The position numbers and the translations under genes were made by a program. A DNA stretch of 64,000 bases, from NCBI GenBank assembly GCA_030388825.1, contig CP128835.1:2102001-2166000 (forward strand). Reading direction: 5' to 3'. A model generated the notes under the pieces. The model did no database searches. It had not been told where the DNA came from and saw only the letters and a program-made list of their open reading frames with translations. Within the stretch, counting starts at the first letter, position 1. Every line of letters begins with the position of its first letter. This DNA is from Rossellomorea sp. AcN35-11 (lineage in GTDB: Bacteria; Bacillota; Bacilli; Bacillales; Bacillaceae_B). Below, piece by piece: positions 1-10,989 of the stretch.

Positions 1-2
1 GC

Positions 3-539
3 ATACTTTACGGGATTCGCTTCTCCGAAAGTCTTCTTTTTAATGTGATCGTTGGGGCCGCTGCAAGGGAATATATGACTTTCTCGGAAGATTGCATATA
101 TAATCATGCTCATCCAGATTTCCACAGGATGCAGGAACTGATCGAAACGTTAAAACGACCCGATTTACCTAAAGAGCAAAGAAAAGAATTGACGATGGAA
201 AGAACGAAATTATCATTATATTCCCCTGGAAAATATCATGAGCTTTTTTCACTGGACATTACTAAAGGGATGTCTGCTGCAAGAATGAACTTCTTTGTCC
301 GTGAATTACACGTTTTTGATGTCAGTAGAAAACTGGAGTTGATCTCAGTACCCACTTTATTCATGTGCGGCAGATATGATGTCCAATGTCCATTAGTGTA
401 TTCCGTTGAGATGGCTAAAGACATTCCTCATTCAACATTTGTCATTTTTGAGAGAAGTAATCATTACCCTTTCTTGGAAGAAGCAGAACGATTTCGTGAT
501 GAGTATGATCAGTTTTTGAAGGAAAACGTGAGCTTTTAG
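3..539 (+). CDS. alpha/beta hydrolase, proline iminopeptidase-like (5' end cut by window)
   Basis: C-terminal 178 residues of an alpha/beta-hydrolase; the frame stays open to the window edge, so the start and probably the nucleophile elbow lie outside. The GRYDVQCP segment (about residue 125 of the visible part) carries the expected acidic residue of the triad, and SNHYPFLEE near the C-terminus carries the catalytic histidine; GRYD followed by CP is typical of the proline iminopeptidase/peptidase S33 branch. Substrate cannot be inferred. It is not part of the conserved dnaE neighbourhood and is followed by a repeat-rich gap, so it may be lineage-specific. Confidence 0.75.
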   Translation: MLYGIRFSESLLFNVIVGAAAREYMTFSEDCIYNHAHPDFHRMQELIETLKRPDLPKEQRKELTMERTKLSLYSPGKYHELFSLDITKGMSAARMNFFVRELHVFDVSRKLELISVPTLFMCGRYDVQCPLVYSVEMAKDIPHSTFVIFERSNHYPFLEEAERFRDEYDQFLKENVSF

Positions 540-603
540 GTTGAAGGTAGAGAAGCTGGTGCAGATGAAAAAGGAGGATCCTTATGAAAAATAGCATTTG
601 TTG

Positions 604-863
604 CATCCATGCCTTGCTTTCACACCCTGAAATGCTTTTAGATTGTCTATTTTCAGCTGGAGTCCACCCCTGAACCGGTCAAAATGGCCGAAATGGTAGT
701 GGAATCTCTCCTCAGGAAACCTCTTCGCAAACGAATTGATCCGGATTGGACTAGATTCAATCCGGATTTCAGATATTTAATCCACTTTGAAATTTATTAA
801 TCCGTACTCTCATTTATTAATCCTCTTTTTCAATAATCGATCCCCAGTGTCGAATTTTCTTTA
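604..863. repeat. 260-bp intergenic repeat, copy A, with 20-bp-phased octamers
   Basis: Matches 964-1223 at about 94% identity (roughly 16 differences by eye) at an exact offset of 360 bp. No convincing coding frame. Its second half carries six NT(T/C)(A/G)ATCC-type octamers ending at 742, 763, 783, 803, 823 and 843, i.e. spaced 21, 20, 20, 20 and 20 bp. The whole gap from 540 to 1266 consists of these two copies plus about 100 bp of unique linker between them. Confidence 0.9.
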
Positions 864-963
864 AATTGGCCATCATGTCGCATGAGAGCTGCAGTTAAAA
901 AGGTCCCACTGCCAAACTAATCTTCTTGATGATCTTCACTTTGATCATAGGAGGCATCTCTAA

Positions 964-1223
964 CATCCATGACCTGCTTCTACACCCTGAAATGCCTTTA
1001 GATTGTCTATTTTCAGCTGGAGTCGACCCCTGAACCGGTCAAAATGGCCGAAATGGTAGTGGAACCTCTGCTGAGGAAACCTCTTCGCAAACGAATTGAT
1101 CCGGATTGGGCTAGATTCAATCCGGATTTCAGATATTTAATCCACTTTGAAATTTATTAATCCGTATTTCCATTTATTAATCCTCATTTTCAATAATTGA
1201 TCCCCCGTGTCGAATTTTCTTTG
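964..1223. repeat. 260-bp intergenic repeat, copy B
   Basis: Second copy of the 604-863 repeat in the same orientation. The six phased octamers are retained, while most substitutions fall between them or in the first half. It ends 44 bp from the end of ytrI, which is transcribed towards it. Confidence 0.9.
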
Positions 1224-1266
1224 CAGGTCGACAGGAGGGCTGCAGCCAACAAGATCTCTCTCCAAA

Positions 1267-1773
1267 CTAATCGTCCTCATACTTCAACTCCAGCGTGATC
1301 TGCGTAGTCGTATAAAAGTACATTTCCCGCACCTTCAACTGAAAGGACTTATCATTCAGTTTGACCGTTTTGTTTTCGATGATCTTTTTGATGAGTTCTT
1401 TGTTCCCGTAAGCTGATTCTAAGTCTTTGGTCAGCAGGCTCCTCAGGTCTTCGCTCAATCGATCTTCCGTTTCGTGGATGCTGAGTAATTCGACTTTTGT
1501 TTTCGTAGGATTGATGATTTTCACTTTGACTTCCTGGATGGTGAGTTCGTTTTCGTTTTCTTTGTTTAGCTGTTTGTATTCTTCCTGGAGATAGGAAAGG
1601 GTGTTTTTCAGTTTGCTGATGTCATTCTTCTGTTCTTCAATTCTCTGGGCCTGTTTCTCATGCATTGCGCCGAACATGAACAGGAAGATCATCCAGCTGA
1701 TGATGCCTCCCACGACCATTCCTGCGAAGAACCGCTGCCAGGAAGGGAGCCGGTAATATGGGGGGATCCTCAT
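1267..1773 (-). CDS. ytrI: sporulation membrane protein YtrI
   Basis: About 168 residues. N-terminal MRIPPYYR segment, one membrane helix at about residues 17-38, then a charged coiled-coil stretch (about 42-80) and a small C-terminal domain, as in the B. subtilis sporulation protein YtrI, which is of similar length. I prefer the ATG at 1773 over the in-frame ATG at 1800: it overlaps the ytrH stop as ATGA, has a GGAG upstream, and matches the family N-terminus. Translationally coupled to ytrH. In B. subtilis the pair is made in the mother cell under sigma-E; the mechanism is not known to me. Confidence 0.88.
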   Translation of the reverse strand: MRIPPYYRLPSWQRFFAGMVVGGIISWMIFLFMFGAMHEKQAQRIEEQKNDISKLKNTLSYLQEEYKQLNKENENELTIQEVKVKIINPTKTKVELLSIHETEDRLSEDLRSLLTKDLESAYGNKELIKKIIENKTVKLNDKSFQLKVREMYFYTTTQITLELKYEDD

Positions 1774-2105
1774 GATGGCATTTGCTCCTGTGTCAGCCAT
1801 GAAATGATCATGGCTGCCGTGTTCGCTCCCCCTAAAGCGGAAAGGATAAGCAGGAATTGTTTGAAGAGTTCTTTCGTCTCCCCGTTCAGGAATCCTTTTT
1901 CAAAGCTGTATACCGTATCAAACGTGCCCCCGATCGCTGCGATGATAGCCCATATACGGAGGAAATCCGATAGTCTTCTCATTTCAATAAATAAAGGCTG
2001 CCCCATAGCGAAGGAGGCCAATCCACCGAGGAGGGACCCTCCAAGCAATACCCCCATTGCAATAAAGAAGCTTTTGAACAGTTCCGGAAAGAAAGCTTCC
2101 GCCAT
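1770..2105 (-). CDS. ytrH: sporulation membrane protein YtrH
   Basis: 111 residues, largely hydrophobic with three likely membrane segments (about residues 10-34, 48-66 and 83-104). Length and position, divergent from dnaE and directly before ytrI, match YtrH of Bacillus. First gene of the ytrHI operon. The upstream minus-strand DNA holds a plausible sigma-E promoter (see 2141-2169). Start ATG at 2105 is preceded by GGGGATGATGAA, an acceptable ribosome-binding region. Confidence 0.88.
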   Translation of the reverse strand: MAEAFFPELFKSFFIAMGVLLGGSLLGGLASFAMGQPLFIEMRRLSDFLRIWAIIAAIGGTFDTVYSFEKGFLNGETKELFKQFLLILSALGGANTAAMIISWLTQEQMPS

Positions 2106-2140
2106 TTCATCATCCCCATCTATTACGAGTCTTTATGATA

Positions 2141-2169
2141 ACTATATGGGAAAGGAAGACAAGTTATGA
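2141..2169 (-). promoter_or_regulatory. candidate sigma-E promoter of ytrHI
   Basis: On the minus strand, TCATAACT (2169-2162) is followed after 13 bp by CATATAGT (2148-2141). The latter resembles the sigma-E -10 CATACANT; the -35 is less exact. Placement 36 bp before the ytrH start and the known sigma-E control of B. subtilis ytrHI support it. Confidence 0.4.
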
Positions 2170-2242
2170 GGGAGAACATATTTTCTTTTTTGCAGTTTCT
2201 TTCCTATAATGAAAGTATATTGAGAAAAAGGTTGTGCATAAC

Positions 2243-5200
2243 ATGTCATTTGTTCATTTACAAGTAGCGAGTGCCTATAGTCTACTGTCTAGCACAATTT
2301 CGATAAATGGACTTGTACATAAAGCGAAGGAATCAGGGTATAAAGCGTTGGCTTTGACCGATAAAAATATGATGTATGCCGCCATTCCTTTTTATAAGGC
2401 ATGTTTGAAGGAAAACATCAAACCGATCATCGGGTTGACCGCTGACATTTTAACGGAGCATGAAGAACGTTCTTATCCCTTAGTTCTGTTGGTGAAAAAC
2501 CGGACGGGCTATCAGAATTTGTTAAAGATCTCGAGTGCCATCGGGGCCAAGTCCCCAAACGGGATTCCCCTGAAGTGGCTTGGATCGTACAGTGAGGGAT
2601 TGATCGCCATCACTCCCGGTGTCAAAGGGGAAATCGAAACCCTTCTCCTGGAAAATGAAAGGGAGCAGGCCGAAGCATGTATCCGGACGTACCAAAACAT
2701 GTTTGGGAAAGATTCATTTTATCTGAGCCTCCAAAAGCATGGTATTCCAGCTGAAGAAGAGCTGATCCCACTACTGGAGAAGATTGCAGAAGAAACGGGT
2801 ACGGGAATGGTTGCCACCAATGATGTCCAGTATTTAGAGCAGGAGGATCACTTTGCACACGAATGCATGGGGGCGATACGGGACGGGGTCAAGCTGTCGG
2901 AGGATGACAGGGAGGTCCTGGGCTCACAGGAATACTACTTTAAGTCCAGGGAGCAGATGGTGGAGTTGTTCTCCGATCATGTCACGGAGCTTGAGAACTC
3001 CATGAAGATCGCCGACCAGTGCCACTTGACCATTCCTTTTCATCAAGAGCTTCTGCCGAAATATCCTTTGCCGGAGGGAGTATCGGCCCTCGACGAATTG
3101 ACCCATCTCTGTGAAAAGGGTCTGAGTGAAAGGGTGGGGGAAGTCACCGATGAATACATCGAACGGCTGGATTATGAGCTTGACGTTATCGGAAGGATGG
3201 GGTTCAGCGATTACTTCCTCATCGTGTGGGATTTCATGAAGTACGCGAAGGAACGGAATATCCTGACGGGACCTGGAAGGGGATCGGCAGCAGGTTCATT
3301 GGTTTCCTATGCATTGAACATTACGGATGTGGATCCCATCGAGCATCATTTGCTGTTTGAACGATTCTTAAATCCTGATCGGGTGTCCATGCCTGATATT
3401 GATATCGATTTCCCGGACCACCGGCGGGACGAAGTGATCGAGTATGTAGAAGGGAAATACGGAAGCCTTCATGTGGCGCAGATCATTACGTTCGGAACGT
3501 TTGCCGCGAAGGCGGCATTGCGTGATACAGGCCGCGTGTTCGGCTTGAATATGAAGGAGCAGGAGCAGGTATCCAAGCTTGTCCCCAATCAGTTGGGGAT
3601 CACCTTGAGAGAAGCCTATGAACAGTCGAAAGGCTTCCGGGAGTTGGTAACGGGCTCGGAACATTATCAGAAATTATTCCAGACGGCCTGTAAACTTGAA
3701 GGCCTTCCAAGGCACACGTCCACCCATGCGGCAGGGGTCGTGATGAGTGAAGCTCCCCTCGTGCAGTGGGTGCCCATTCAGGGAAGTGCATCGGGTATTC
3801 ACTTGACTCAATTCTCCATGGATATCCTGGAGGAAATCGGCCTGTTGAAAATGGATTTCCTCGGCCTACGCAATTTGAGCATTTTGGAACGGATCGTGAA
3901 GAATGTTCAGATGGGCACGAATCGATCCTTCTCCATCGATTCGATACCCATGGATGACTCCAAAACCTTTGATTTGCTCAGTAAAGGCCTGACCAATGGA
4001 ATTTTTCAGCTTGAATCCGATGGGATGCGGAATGTCCTGAAGAGGCTGAAGCCAAATTCCTTTGAGGATATCGTAGCCGTCAACGCCTTGTACCGGCCCG
4101 GTCCCATGGAGAATATCCCCACGTACATAAAACGTAAGCATGGCGGGCAAAAGGTGGAATATCCCCTGCCGGATCTTAAGCCGATTCTTGAAATGACCTA
4201 CGGGGTCATCGTGTATCAGGAGCAAATCATGCAAATTGCTTCGAAGATGGCCGGTTTCACCCTTGGGGAAGCCGATTTGTTGCGGAGAGCGGTTTCGAAG
4301 AAGAAGAAGGATGTACTTGATCAGGAACGGGAGCATTTTGTCACGGGGTCCATCCGGAAAGGCTATTCAGAAGAAGTGGCCCATCGGACGTATGACCTGA
4401 TTGTGAGATTCGCAGACTATGGATTTAACCGGTCCCATGCGGTGGCCTATAGTATGATCGCGTATCAGCTCGCCTATCTGAAAGCCCATTATCCTGCCTT
4501 TTTCCTGTCTTCTCTCTTAACCTCCGTTGTGGGGAATGAGACGAAGGTGGCTCAGTACATCAGAGAAGCCAAGCAATATGGGATCGAGATCCTGCCCCCT
4601 TCCATCAACGAAAGTCAGTTCGTCTTTACAGTCGATGGAAGTAACCGGATACGCTACAGCTTAGGGGCCATCAAAGGGATAGGGGCCGCTGCGTTGAAGG
4701 AAATCCTCCGTGCCAGGAGCGAAAAGCCGTTTCAGGACCTGTTCGATTTCTGCATGAGGGTTTCGTCTAAAATCATCAACCGTAAAATCCTTGAAAATCT
4801 AGTATTTGCAGGGGTGTTCGATGAATTCGGGGTGGATCGGGCCACCCTTCTTGCGAGCCTTGACGTGGCAGCCCAGCATGCCGAGCTCGTCAATCCGGAA
4901 GGGGATCCGGACTTGTTCCATGAAGAAGAGGCGTTTCTGTTGAAGCCTAAATACGTGGAAGTGGAAGAGATGACCCTTGATGACATGCTGCAATTCGAGA
5001 AGCAGGTACTGGGACTCTACTTATCCAACCATCCCGTTTCTTCCTGCCGTCCCCTGTTTGATCAGCTGGGGCTGCATCAGATAGCGGATCTTCAAAGAGG
5101 TTCGAAAGTCTCATTCGGCGGATATATCATGGGCGTGAAATCGATCCGGACGAAAAAAGGGGAAGTCATGGCGTTCCTTGAGATCGGTGATGAAAGCGGA

Positions 5201-5599
5201 GAGATGGAAGCCGTGGTGTTCCCGGACGTTTACCGCAATCATATGACCCTCCTGAAAGAAGGGAACATCCTTCTGTTTGGAGGGAAGGTGGAAGAACGGA
5301 ACGATAAACTGCAATTCGTTGTCAACCACCTCGACACCACGGAAGCGGTTGAGAGGAAAGTAACAGAACAAAATCAGAAGCTATATATAAAAATCGCCGG
5401 TGATCAGGATGAAGATGCGTGCATGAAGCATATTCAGGACACGATCAGGCGCTTTAAAGGGAATGTCACTGTCATCGTATATTACGAGCGGACACAAAAC
5501 CGCGTCCAGCTTCCACCGAGTATGCGGGTGACGCCTTCAGAAGAAGCTCTGGGACAATTATCCCGCATCCTGGGTAAGGCAAATGTCATATTACAATAA
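2243..5599 (+). CDS. dnaE: DNA polymerase III alpha subunit DnaE (error-prone/lagging-strand type)
   Basis: About 1118 residues, close to the 1115 of B. subtilis DnaE. Order: N-terminal PHP domain (about 5-75 onward), C-family polymerase core with the catalytic acidic cluster MPDIDIDFPD at about residues 383-392, the GPGRGSAAGSL loop before it, helix-hairpin-helix region, and a C-terminal OB-fold (about 985-1060). DnaE extends RNA primers on the lagging strand and acts in damage-associated synthesis beside PolC. The ATG at 2243 is preferred over the GTG at 2234 because AAAAGG lies 11 bp upstream and the family begins M-S-F-V-H-L-Q. Divergent from ytrHI. Confidence 0.97.
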   Translation: MSFVHLQVASAYSLLSSTISINGLVHKAKESGYKALALTDKNMMYAAIPFYKACLKENIKPIIGLTADILTEHEERSYPLVLLVKNRTGYQNLLKISSAIGAKSPNGIPLKWLGSYSEGLIAITPGVKGEIETLLLENEREQAEACIRTYQNMFGKDSFYLSLQKHGIPAEEELIPLLEKIAEETGTGMVATNDVQYLEQEDHFAHECMGAIRDGVKLSEDDREVLGSQEYYFKSREQMVELFSDHVTELENSMKIADQCHLTIPFHQELLPKYPLPEGVSALDELTHLCEKGLSERVGEVTDEYIERLDYELDVIGRMGFSDYFLIVWDFMKYAKERNILTGPGRGSAAGSLVSYALNITDVDPIEHHLLFERFLNPDRVSMPDIDIDFPDHRRDEVIEYVEGKYGSLHVAQIITFGTFAAKAALRDTGRVFGLNMKEQEQVSKLVPNQLGITLREAYEQSKGFRELVTGSEHYQKLFQTACKLEGLPRHTSTHAAGVVMSEAPLVQWVPIQGSASGIHLTQFSMDILEEIGLLKMDFLGLRNLSILERIVKNVQMGTNRSFSIDSIPMDDSKTFDLLSKGLTNGIFQLESDGMRNVLKRLKPNSFEDIVAVNALYRPGPMENIPTYIKRKHGGQKVEYPLPDLKPILEMTYGVIVYQEQIMQIASKMAGFTLGEADLLRRAVSKKKKDVLDQEREHFVTGSIRKGYSEEVAHRTYDLIVRFADYGFNRSHAVAYSMIAYQLAYLKAHYPAFFLSSLLTSVVGNETKVAQYIREAKQYGIEILPPSINESQFVFTVDGSNRIRYSLGAIKGIGAAALKEILRARSEKPFQDLFDFCMRVSSKIINRKILENLVFAGVFDEFGVDRATLLASLDVAAQHAELVNPEGDPDLFHEEEAFLLKPKYVEVEEMTLDDMLQFEKQVLGLYLSNHPVSSCRPLFDQLGLHQIADLQRGSKVSFGGYIMGVKSIRTKKGEVMAFLEIGDESGEMEAVVFPDVYRNHMTLLKEGNILLFGGKVEERNDKLQFVVNHLDTTEAVERKVTEQNQKLYIKIAGDQDEDACMKHIQDTIRRFKGNVTVIVYYERTQNRVQLPPSMRVTPSEEALGQLSRILGKANVILQ

Positions 5600-5644
5600 C
5601 ATACTTTACTAAAACCAATATTTATATTATTGTTTAATAGAAAA

Positions 5645-5661
5645 AGGTGGTCAGACCACCT
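5645..5661. promoter_or_regulatory. palindromic operator, probable site for the GntR regulator at 6999
   Basis: AGGTGGTCAGACCACCT is a perfect 8-bp inverted repeat around one central base, about 100 bp before the malic enzyme gene. TGGTC-N-GACCA is the classic core of operators bound by GntR proteins of the FadR/FCD branch (PdhR, LldR, GlcC type). The second gene of the downstream operon encodes such a protein, so autoregulation is the simplest reading. It could also form a short hairpin behind dnaE, but the T-run starts 10 bp after the stem. Confidence 0.6.
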
Positions 5662-5763
5662 CTGAATTTCAGTTTTTTTCATATCAATCATGTACGTTTA
5701 GTAGATTTGTGAAAATCATGAATCGACATATAGCATGTAAAGAATCAGAAGGAGTGGGTTGAT

Positions 5764-7002
5764 TTGTCATTGCGTGAAGAAGCTCTGCATATGCACCGAG
5801 TTAACAAAGGGAAATTGGAAACAACATCAAAGGTAGAGGTCCGGAATGCGGAAGACTTGAGCTTGGCTTACTCACCTGGTGTTGCGGAACCGTGTAAGGA
5901 TATTTATGACAAGCCGGAAACGGTATACGATTATACGATGAAAGGTAACATGGTGGCAGTTGTGTCGGATGGTACAGCTGTTCTCGGACTTGGGAACATT
6001 GGACCTGAAGCTTCCCTGCCTGTCATGGAAGGAAAGGCGGTTCTCTTCAAGAGTTTCGCAGGCGTCGATGCGTTCCCGATCTGTCTGAATACGACGGATG
6101 TGGACAAGATTGTTGAAACGGTTAAACTTCTTGAGCCTACGTTCGGCGGAGTGAACCTGGAAGACATTGCGGCCCCGAATTGCTTCGAAATCGAAGAGCG
6201 ATTGAAGAAAGAAACCAATATCCCTGTTTTTCACGATGATCAGCACGGAACGGCCATTGTCACCGTGGCAGGGCTTGTCAATGCCCTCAAGATCGTCGGA
6301 AAGAAGATGTCAGAAATCAAAGTAGTGGCAAACGGAGCCGGTGCAGCCGGTATAGCCATCATTAAACTCCTTTACCGATATGGTGTGCGGGACGTCATCA
6401 TGTGTGATTCCAAGGGAGCCATTTATGAAGGTCGTCCGGAAGGAATGAACGGGATCAAGGATGAAGTGGCCAAGTTCACGAATCGTGATCAAATCCAAGG
6501 AGGTCTGACAGAAGTCCTGAAAGATGCAGATGTATTTATCGGTGTATCAGTGGCAGGAGCCTTGACGGAGGAAATGGTCGCTTCCATGAAAGAGGACCCG
6601 ATCATCTTCGCCATGGCGAACCCTGTTCCTGAGATCATGCCGGAGCTTGCTAAAGCGGCCGGTGCAAAGGTCGTCGGGACAGGCCGATCCGATTTCCCTA
6701 ATCAGGTCAACAATGTCCTGGCATTCCCGGGTATCTTCCGCGGTGCATTGGATGTTCGCGCCACTCACATCAATGAGAAGATGAAGCAGGCAGCGGTTGA
6801 GGCGATTGCTGATTTAATCAGTGACGACGAATTGAATGCGGACTACGTCATCCCTGCACCTTTCGATAAGCGTGTAGCCCCTGCAGTGGCGGCTGCAGTC
6901 GCAAAGGCGGCCATGGAGACGGGTGTGGCAAGATTAAAGGTGGATCCGGAAGACATCCGAAGAAAGACTGAAGATTTAGCGGTTATTGGGAAGAGTGAAT
7001 GA
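5764..7002 (+). CDS. ytsJ: malic enzyme (malate to pyruvate, decarboxylating), YtsJ type
   Basis: 412 residues, full length. N-terminal malic domain with LAYSPGVAEPC (about residues 35-45) and SDGTAVLGLGNIGPEA, the metal-site segment FHDDQHGTAI (about 157-166), and a Rossmann domain with GAGAAGIA (about 193-200). It converts malate to pyruvate and CO2; B. subtilis YtsJ is the main, NADP-preferring enzyme for malate growth. The start is TTG with AAGGAG 9 bp upstream; the N-terminus aligns with the family there. Overlaps the next gene by 4 bp (ATGA), so the regulator is co-translated. Confidence 0.95.
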   Translation: MSLREEALHMHRVNKGKLETTSKVEVRNAEDLSLAYSPGVAEPCKDIYDKPETVYDYTMKGNMVAVVSDGTAVLGLGNIGPEASLPVMEGKAVLFKSFAGVDAFPICLNTTDVDKIVETVKLLEPTFGGVNLEDIAAPNCFEIEERLKKETNIPVFHDDQHGTAIVTVAGLVNALKIVGKKMSEIKVVANGAGAAGIAIIKLLYRYGVRDVIMCDSKGAIYEGRPEGMNGIKDEVAKFTNRDQIQGGLTEVLKDADVFIGVSVAGALTEEMVASMKEDPIIFAMANPVPEIMPELAKAAGAKVVGTGRSDFPNQVNNVLAFPGIFRGALDVRATHINEKMKQAAVEAIADLISDDELNADYVIPAPFDKRVAPAVAAAVAKAAMETGVARLKVDPEDIRRKTEDLAVIGKSE

Positions 7003-7658
7003 TGAAAGAAGTGAACTCTCTCCATTCTCACGCCAAAGTATATATTGGAATTGTTCACCAACTGCGAGAAATGATATCTAAAGACGGCCTCAAGCCAGGC
7101 GATAAGATCCCTTCAGAACGAGAACTGTCCGAACGGTTGAATGTAGGACGTTCTTCAGTCAGGGAGGCACTCCGGGCCCTGGAGCTACTGGGGTTGATTG
7201 AAACGAAAAGAGGCGAAGGCACCTTTTTAAGAGATTTCCGCGATCACCATCTCATCGATTTGTTGGGAATGTTCATCCTTGAGGATCACAAGGCTCAGGA
7301 AGATATTCTCTATACGAAAATGATGATCGAAAAGGAAGCCTTGAAGGGTCTCTTTCTGGGAGAAAAGAAAGTAGATGTCCTATTGGAGAAAGTGATAGAG
7401 TCCGAGAGCCTGGATGATGTGTTCAGGGAGATCGTCATTGTGAGCGCCAATCATCTGGCTCAGCGGATCTGGAACATATTAAACGATTTTGAAACATTGA
7501 TCTGCGGAGAGGTGAAGCTCACCGCAGACATGAGAGAAAACATCACCAGCATGCTTCATGCAATTGAAAAACAAGACAAAGAGACTGTGCAAGAGACGTA
7601 TAAAAGGGTCAGGGAAATTGTCGATAAGGATGCGACAATTTCCAACATCTTTTTTTAA
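6999..7658 (+). CDS. GntR-family (FadR-like) transcriptional regulator
   Basis: 219 residues. An N-terminal winged helix-turn-helix at about residues 10-78 contains DKIPSERELSERLNVGRSSV followed by REALRALELLGLIETKRGEGTF, the GntR signature. The C-terminal about 140 residues are helical and fit a short FCD-type ligand domain, though I cannot identify metal-binding residues with certainty. Overlap with the malic enzyme gene and the TGGTC palindrome at 5645-5661 suggest local control of malate/pyruvate metabolism, with a carboxylate ligand. A fatty-acid role, suggested by accDA next door, is the alternative. Confidence 0.85.
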   Translation: MMKEVNSLHSHAKVYIGIVHQLREMISKDGLKPGDKIPSERELSERLNVGRSSVREALRALELLGLIETKRGEGTFLRDFRDHHLIDLLGMFILEDHKAQEDILYTKMMIEKEALKGLFLGEKKVDVLLEKVIESESLDDVFREIVIVSANHLAQRIWNILNDFETLICGEVKLTADMRENITSMLHAIEKQDKETVQETYKRVREIVDKDATISNIFF

Positions 7659-7815
7659 ACCTTTCCATTAAACTGATAGTCAAGCAGTTTTATATCGTGC
7701 ATTTACTACTAGAAACGAAAGCGGCAGCCGTCCTTTGGGGAATGGATAGAAAGCATCTCTATCTTTTTCATCATAAGACGTATCAGCTACTGTAATTAGT
7801 TAAGGAGGTTTCACC

Positions 7816-8685
7816 TTGCTTAAGGAACTTTTTAATAAATCTAAAAAGAAAAAATATGCAACGATTCCTTCTGAAGCGGCTAAACAAGACGTTCCAGAAG
7901 GGATCATGACGAAATGTCCGAATTGTAAGAAGATCATGTACACGAAAGAGCTTCAAAAGAATCTCAAAGTGTGCCTTCACTGCGGCTTTCATCATGGTAT
8001 GAGCTCGACGGAACGAGTGAAGTGCTTCCTGGATGAAGGAACGTTCGTGGAGCTGGATCAGGATCTAGTTTCCGTCAATCCCCTCGGATTTCCCGATTAT
8101 CTCGAAAAGGTTGAAAAAGACCGTAAGAAAACCGGCTTGAATGAAGCGGTGTTAACGGGATCGGGAAAAGTGAATGGGAACGAGGTCGTAACAGCCATCA
8201 TGGATTCCCGGTTCAGGATGGGAAGCATGGGCTCCGTCGTTGGGGAGAAGATCACAAGGGCCATTGAAGAAGCAGACAGAAGAAAGGTTCCTTTCATCAT
8301 CTTCACGGCTTCAGGCGGTGCAAGAATGCAGGAGGGCGTCCTGTCTCTGATGCAAATGGCCAAAACAAGTGTCGCCCTTAAGCGGTTGAGTGATAATGGA
8401 GGCCTCTTCATCTCCATCATGACCCACCCGACGACAGGCGGGGTTTCCGCAAGCTTTGCCTCAGTGGGTGACTATAATTTCGCTGAGCCTGGTGCATTGA
8501 TTGGATTTGCAGGCAGAAGGATCATTGAACAAACCATCCGTGAAGACCTGCCGGAAGACTTCCAGACAGCTGAATTCCTCCTGAAGCATGGACAGCTTGA
8601 TGGAGTGATTTCGAGGCTCGATTTAAAAGAGAAAATAGGAACGATACTTGATATTCATCAGTGGGACGGTGATCTGCCATGGTAA
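7816..8685 (+). CDS. accD: acetyl-CoA carboxylase carboxyltransferase subunit beta
   Basis: 289 residues. N-terminal zinc ribbon with C34, C37, C53 and C56, then a crotonase-fold carboxyltransferase domain with [20 protein letters not shown] and [11 protein letters not shown]. With AccA it transfers carboxyl from biotin carrier protein to acetyl-CoA, giving malonyl-CoA for fatty-acid synthesis. TTG start, with TAAGGAGGT 6 bp upstream. Overlaps accA by 7 bp, ensuring equal synthesis of the subunits. The 157-bp gap before it shows no clear terminator, so some read-through from the malic enzyme operon is possible. Confidence 0.97.
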   Translation: MLKELFNKSKKKKYATIPSEAAKQDVPEGIMTKCPNCKKIMYTKELQKNLKVCLHCGFHHGMSSTERVKCFLDEGTFVELDQDLVSVNPLGFPDYLEKVEKDRKKTGLNEAVLTGSGKVNGNEVVTAIMDSRFRMGSMGSVVGEKITRAIEEADRRKVPFIIFTASGGARMQEGVLSLMQMAKTSVALKRLSDNGGLFISIMTHPTTGGVSASFASVGDYNFAEPGALIGFAGRRIIEQTIREDLPEDFQTAEFLLKHGQLDGVISRLDLKEKIGTILDIHQWDGDLPW

Positions 8686-9659
8686 ATGAGATGGAATTTG
8701 AAAAGCCTGTATTGGAGCTTAAGAAAAAAATAGCAGAGCTTAAAGAATTCACTCAGAATTCAGACGTGGATTTATCGAAGGAAATCGAAAAGCTTGAATC
8801 AAGGCTTGAAAAGCTTGAGAACGATATTTATGAAAACATGAAGCCGTGGGAACGGGTGCAGGTAGCCCGTCATCCAAATCGTCCGACTACACTGGATTAT
8901 ATCAAGCATCTATTCACGGACTTCATTGAAGTCCACGGGGATCGCCTGTATGGGGAAGATGAAGCCATCGTATCCGGTATCGGGAAGTTCCACGATGTGC
9001 CGGTGACCATCATCGGCCACCAAAGAGGAAAAGATACAAAAGAAAATATCCGCCGGAACTTCGGGATGCCCCATCCGGAAGGATATAGAAAAGCCCTCAG
9101 ATTGATGAAGCAGGCAGAGAAGTTCAATCGTCCCATCGTGTGTTTTATCGATACAAAGGGAGCATACCCTGGTAAGGCAGCGGAGGAAAGAGGGCAAAGT
9201 GAAGCCATTGCACGCAACCTCGTTGAGATGGCCGGCTTAACCGTCCCCGTCGTCTGTATCGTCATCGGAGAAGGAGGAAGCGGCGGCGCCCTGGCACTCG
9301 GAGTCGGCAATCATATCCATATGCTTGAAAACTCCACTTACTCCGTCATCTCACCAGAAGGGGCTGCTGCCCTTCTGTGGAAAGACTCCACCCAGGCGAA
9401 GCGGGCGGCAGAATCCATGAAGATCACTGCCCCTGATTTAAAAGAGCTCGGCTTGATCGATGAGATCATCACCGAAGTGAAGGGCGGGGCCCATAAAGAT
9501 GTGAAGGAACAGGCTCAATCCATTGAGGATGTTCTGAAGGCCTCCCTGAAAGAATTGATTCCTATGAGCAAAGATGAATTGGTCCAGCACCGTTATGAAA
9601 AATTTAAAGCCATGGGTGAATACACTGTTTTAAATGATTTAATTGGGGTAAAATCATAA
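8679..9659 (+). CDS. accA: acetyl-CoA carboxylase carboxyltransferase subunit alpha
   Basis: 326 residues, the usual length for Bacillus AccA. N-terminal helical/coiled region (about 8-50), then the carboxyltransferase fold with [39 protein letters not shown] (oxyanion loop) and [10 protein letters not shown]. Cytosolic; forms an alpha2-beta2 transferase with AccD. The start ATG lies inside the end of accD with only a weak upstream purine tract, consistent with coupled translation. Followed directly by a strong terminator. Confidence 0.97.
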   Translation: MVNEMEFEKPVLELKKKIAELKEFTQNSDVDLSKEIEKLESRLEKLENDIYENMKPWERVQVARHPNRPTTLDYIKHLFTDFIEVHGDRLYGEDEAIVSGIGKFHDVPVTIIGHQRGKDTKENIRRNFGMPHPEGYRKALRLMKQAEKFNRPIVCFIDTKGAYPGKAAEERGQSEAIARNLVEMAGLTVPVVCIVIGEGGSGGALALGVGNHIHMLENSTYSVISPEGAAALLWKDSTQAKRAAESMKITAPDLKELGLIDEIITEVKGGAHKDVKEQAQSIEDVLKASLKELIPMSKDELVQHRYEKFKAMGEYTVLNDLIGVKS

Positions 9660-9668
9660 GGAACATTG

Positions 9669-9706
9669 GACTGACAAATAGGATGACCATTTGTCAGTCT
9701 TTTTCA
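9669..9706 (+). terminator. Rho-independent terminator of accDA
   Basis: GACTGACAAAT and ATTTGTCAGTC form an 11-bp stem with a 9-nt loop, followed by TTTTT. Confidence 0.92.
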
Positions 9707-10959
<1,253 letters not shown>

Positions 10960-10989
10960 ATTGGTGTAAGATTTCAGGAGGTAAAGAAA

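Noticed and set aside
1207..1416. plus-strand frame opposite ytrI
   Set aside because: Shadow of the ytrI coding strand; no independent support.
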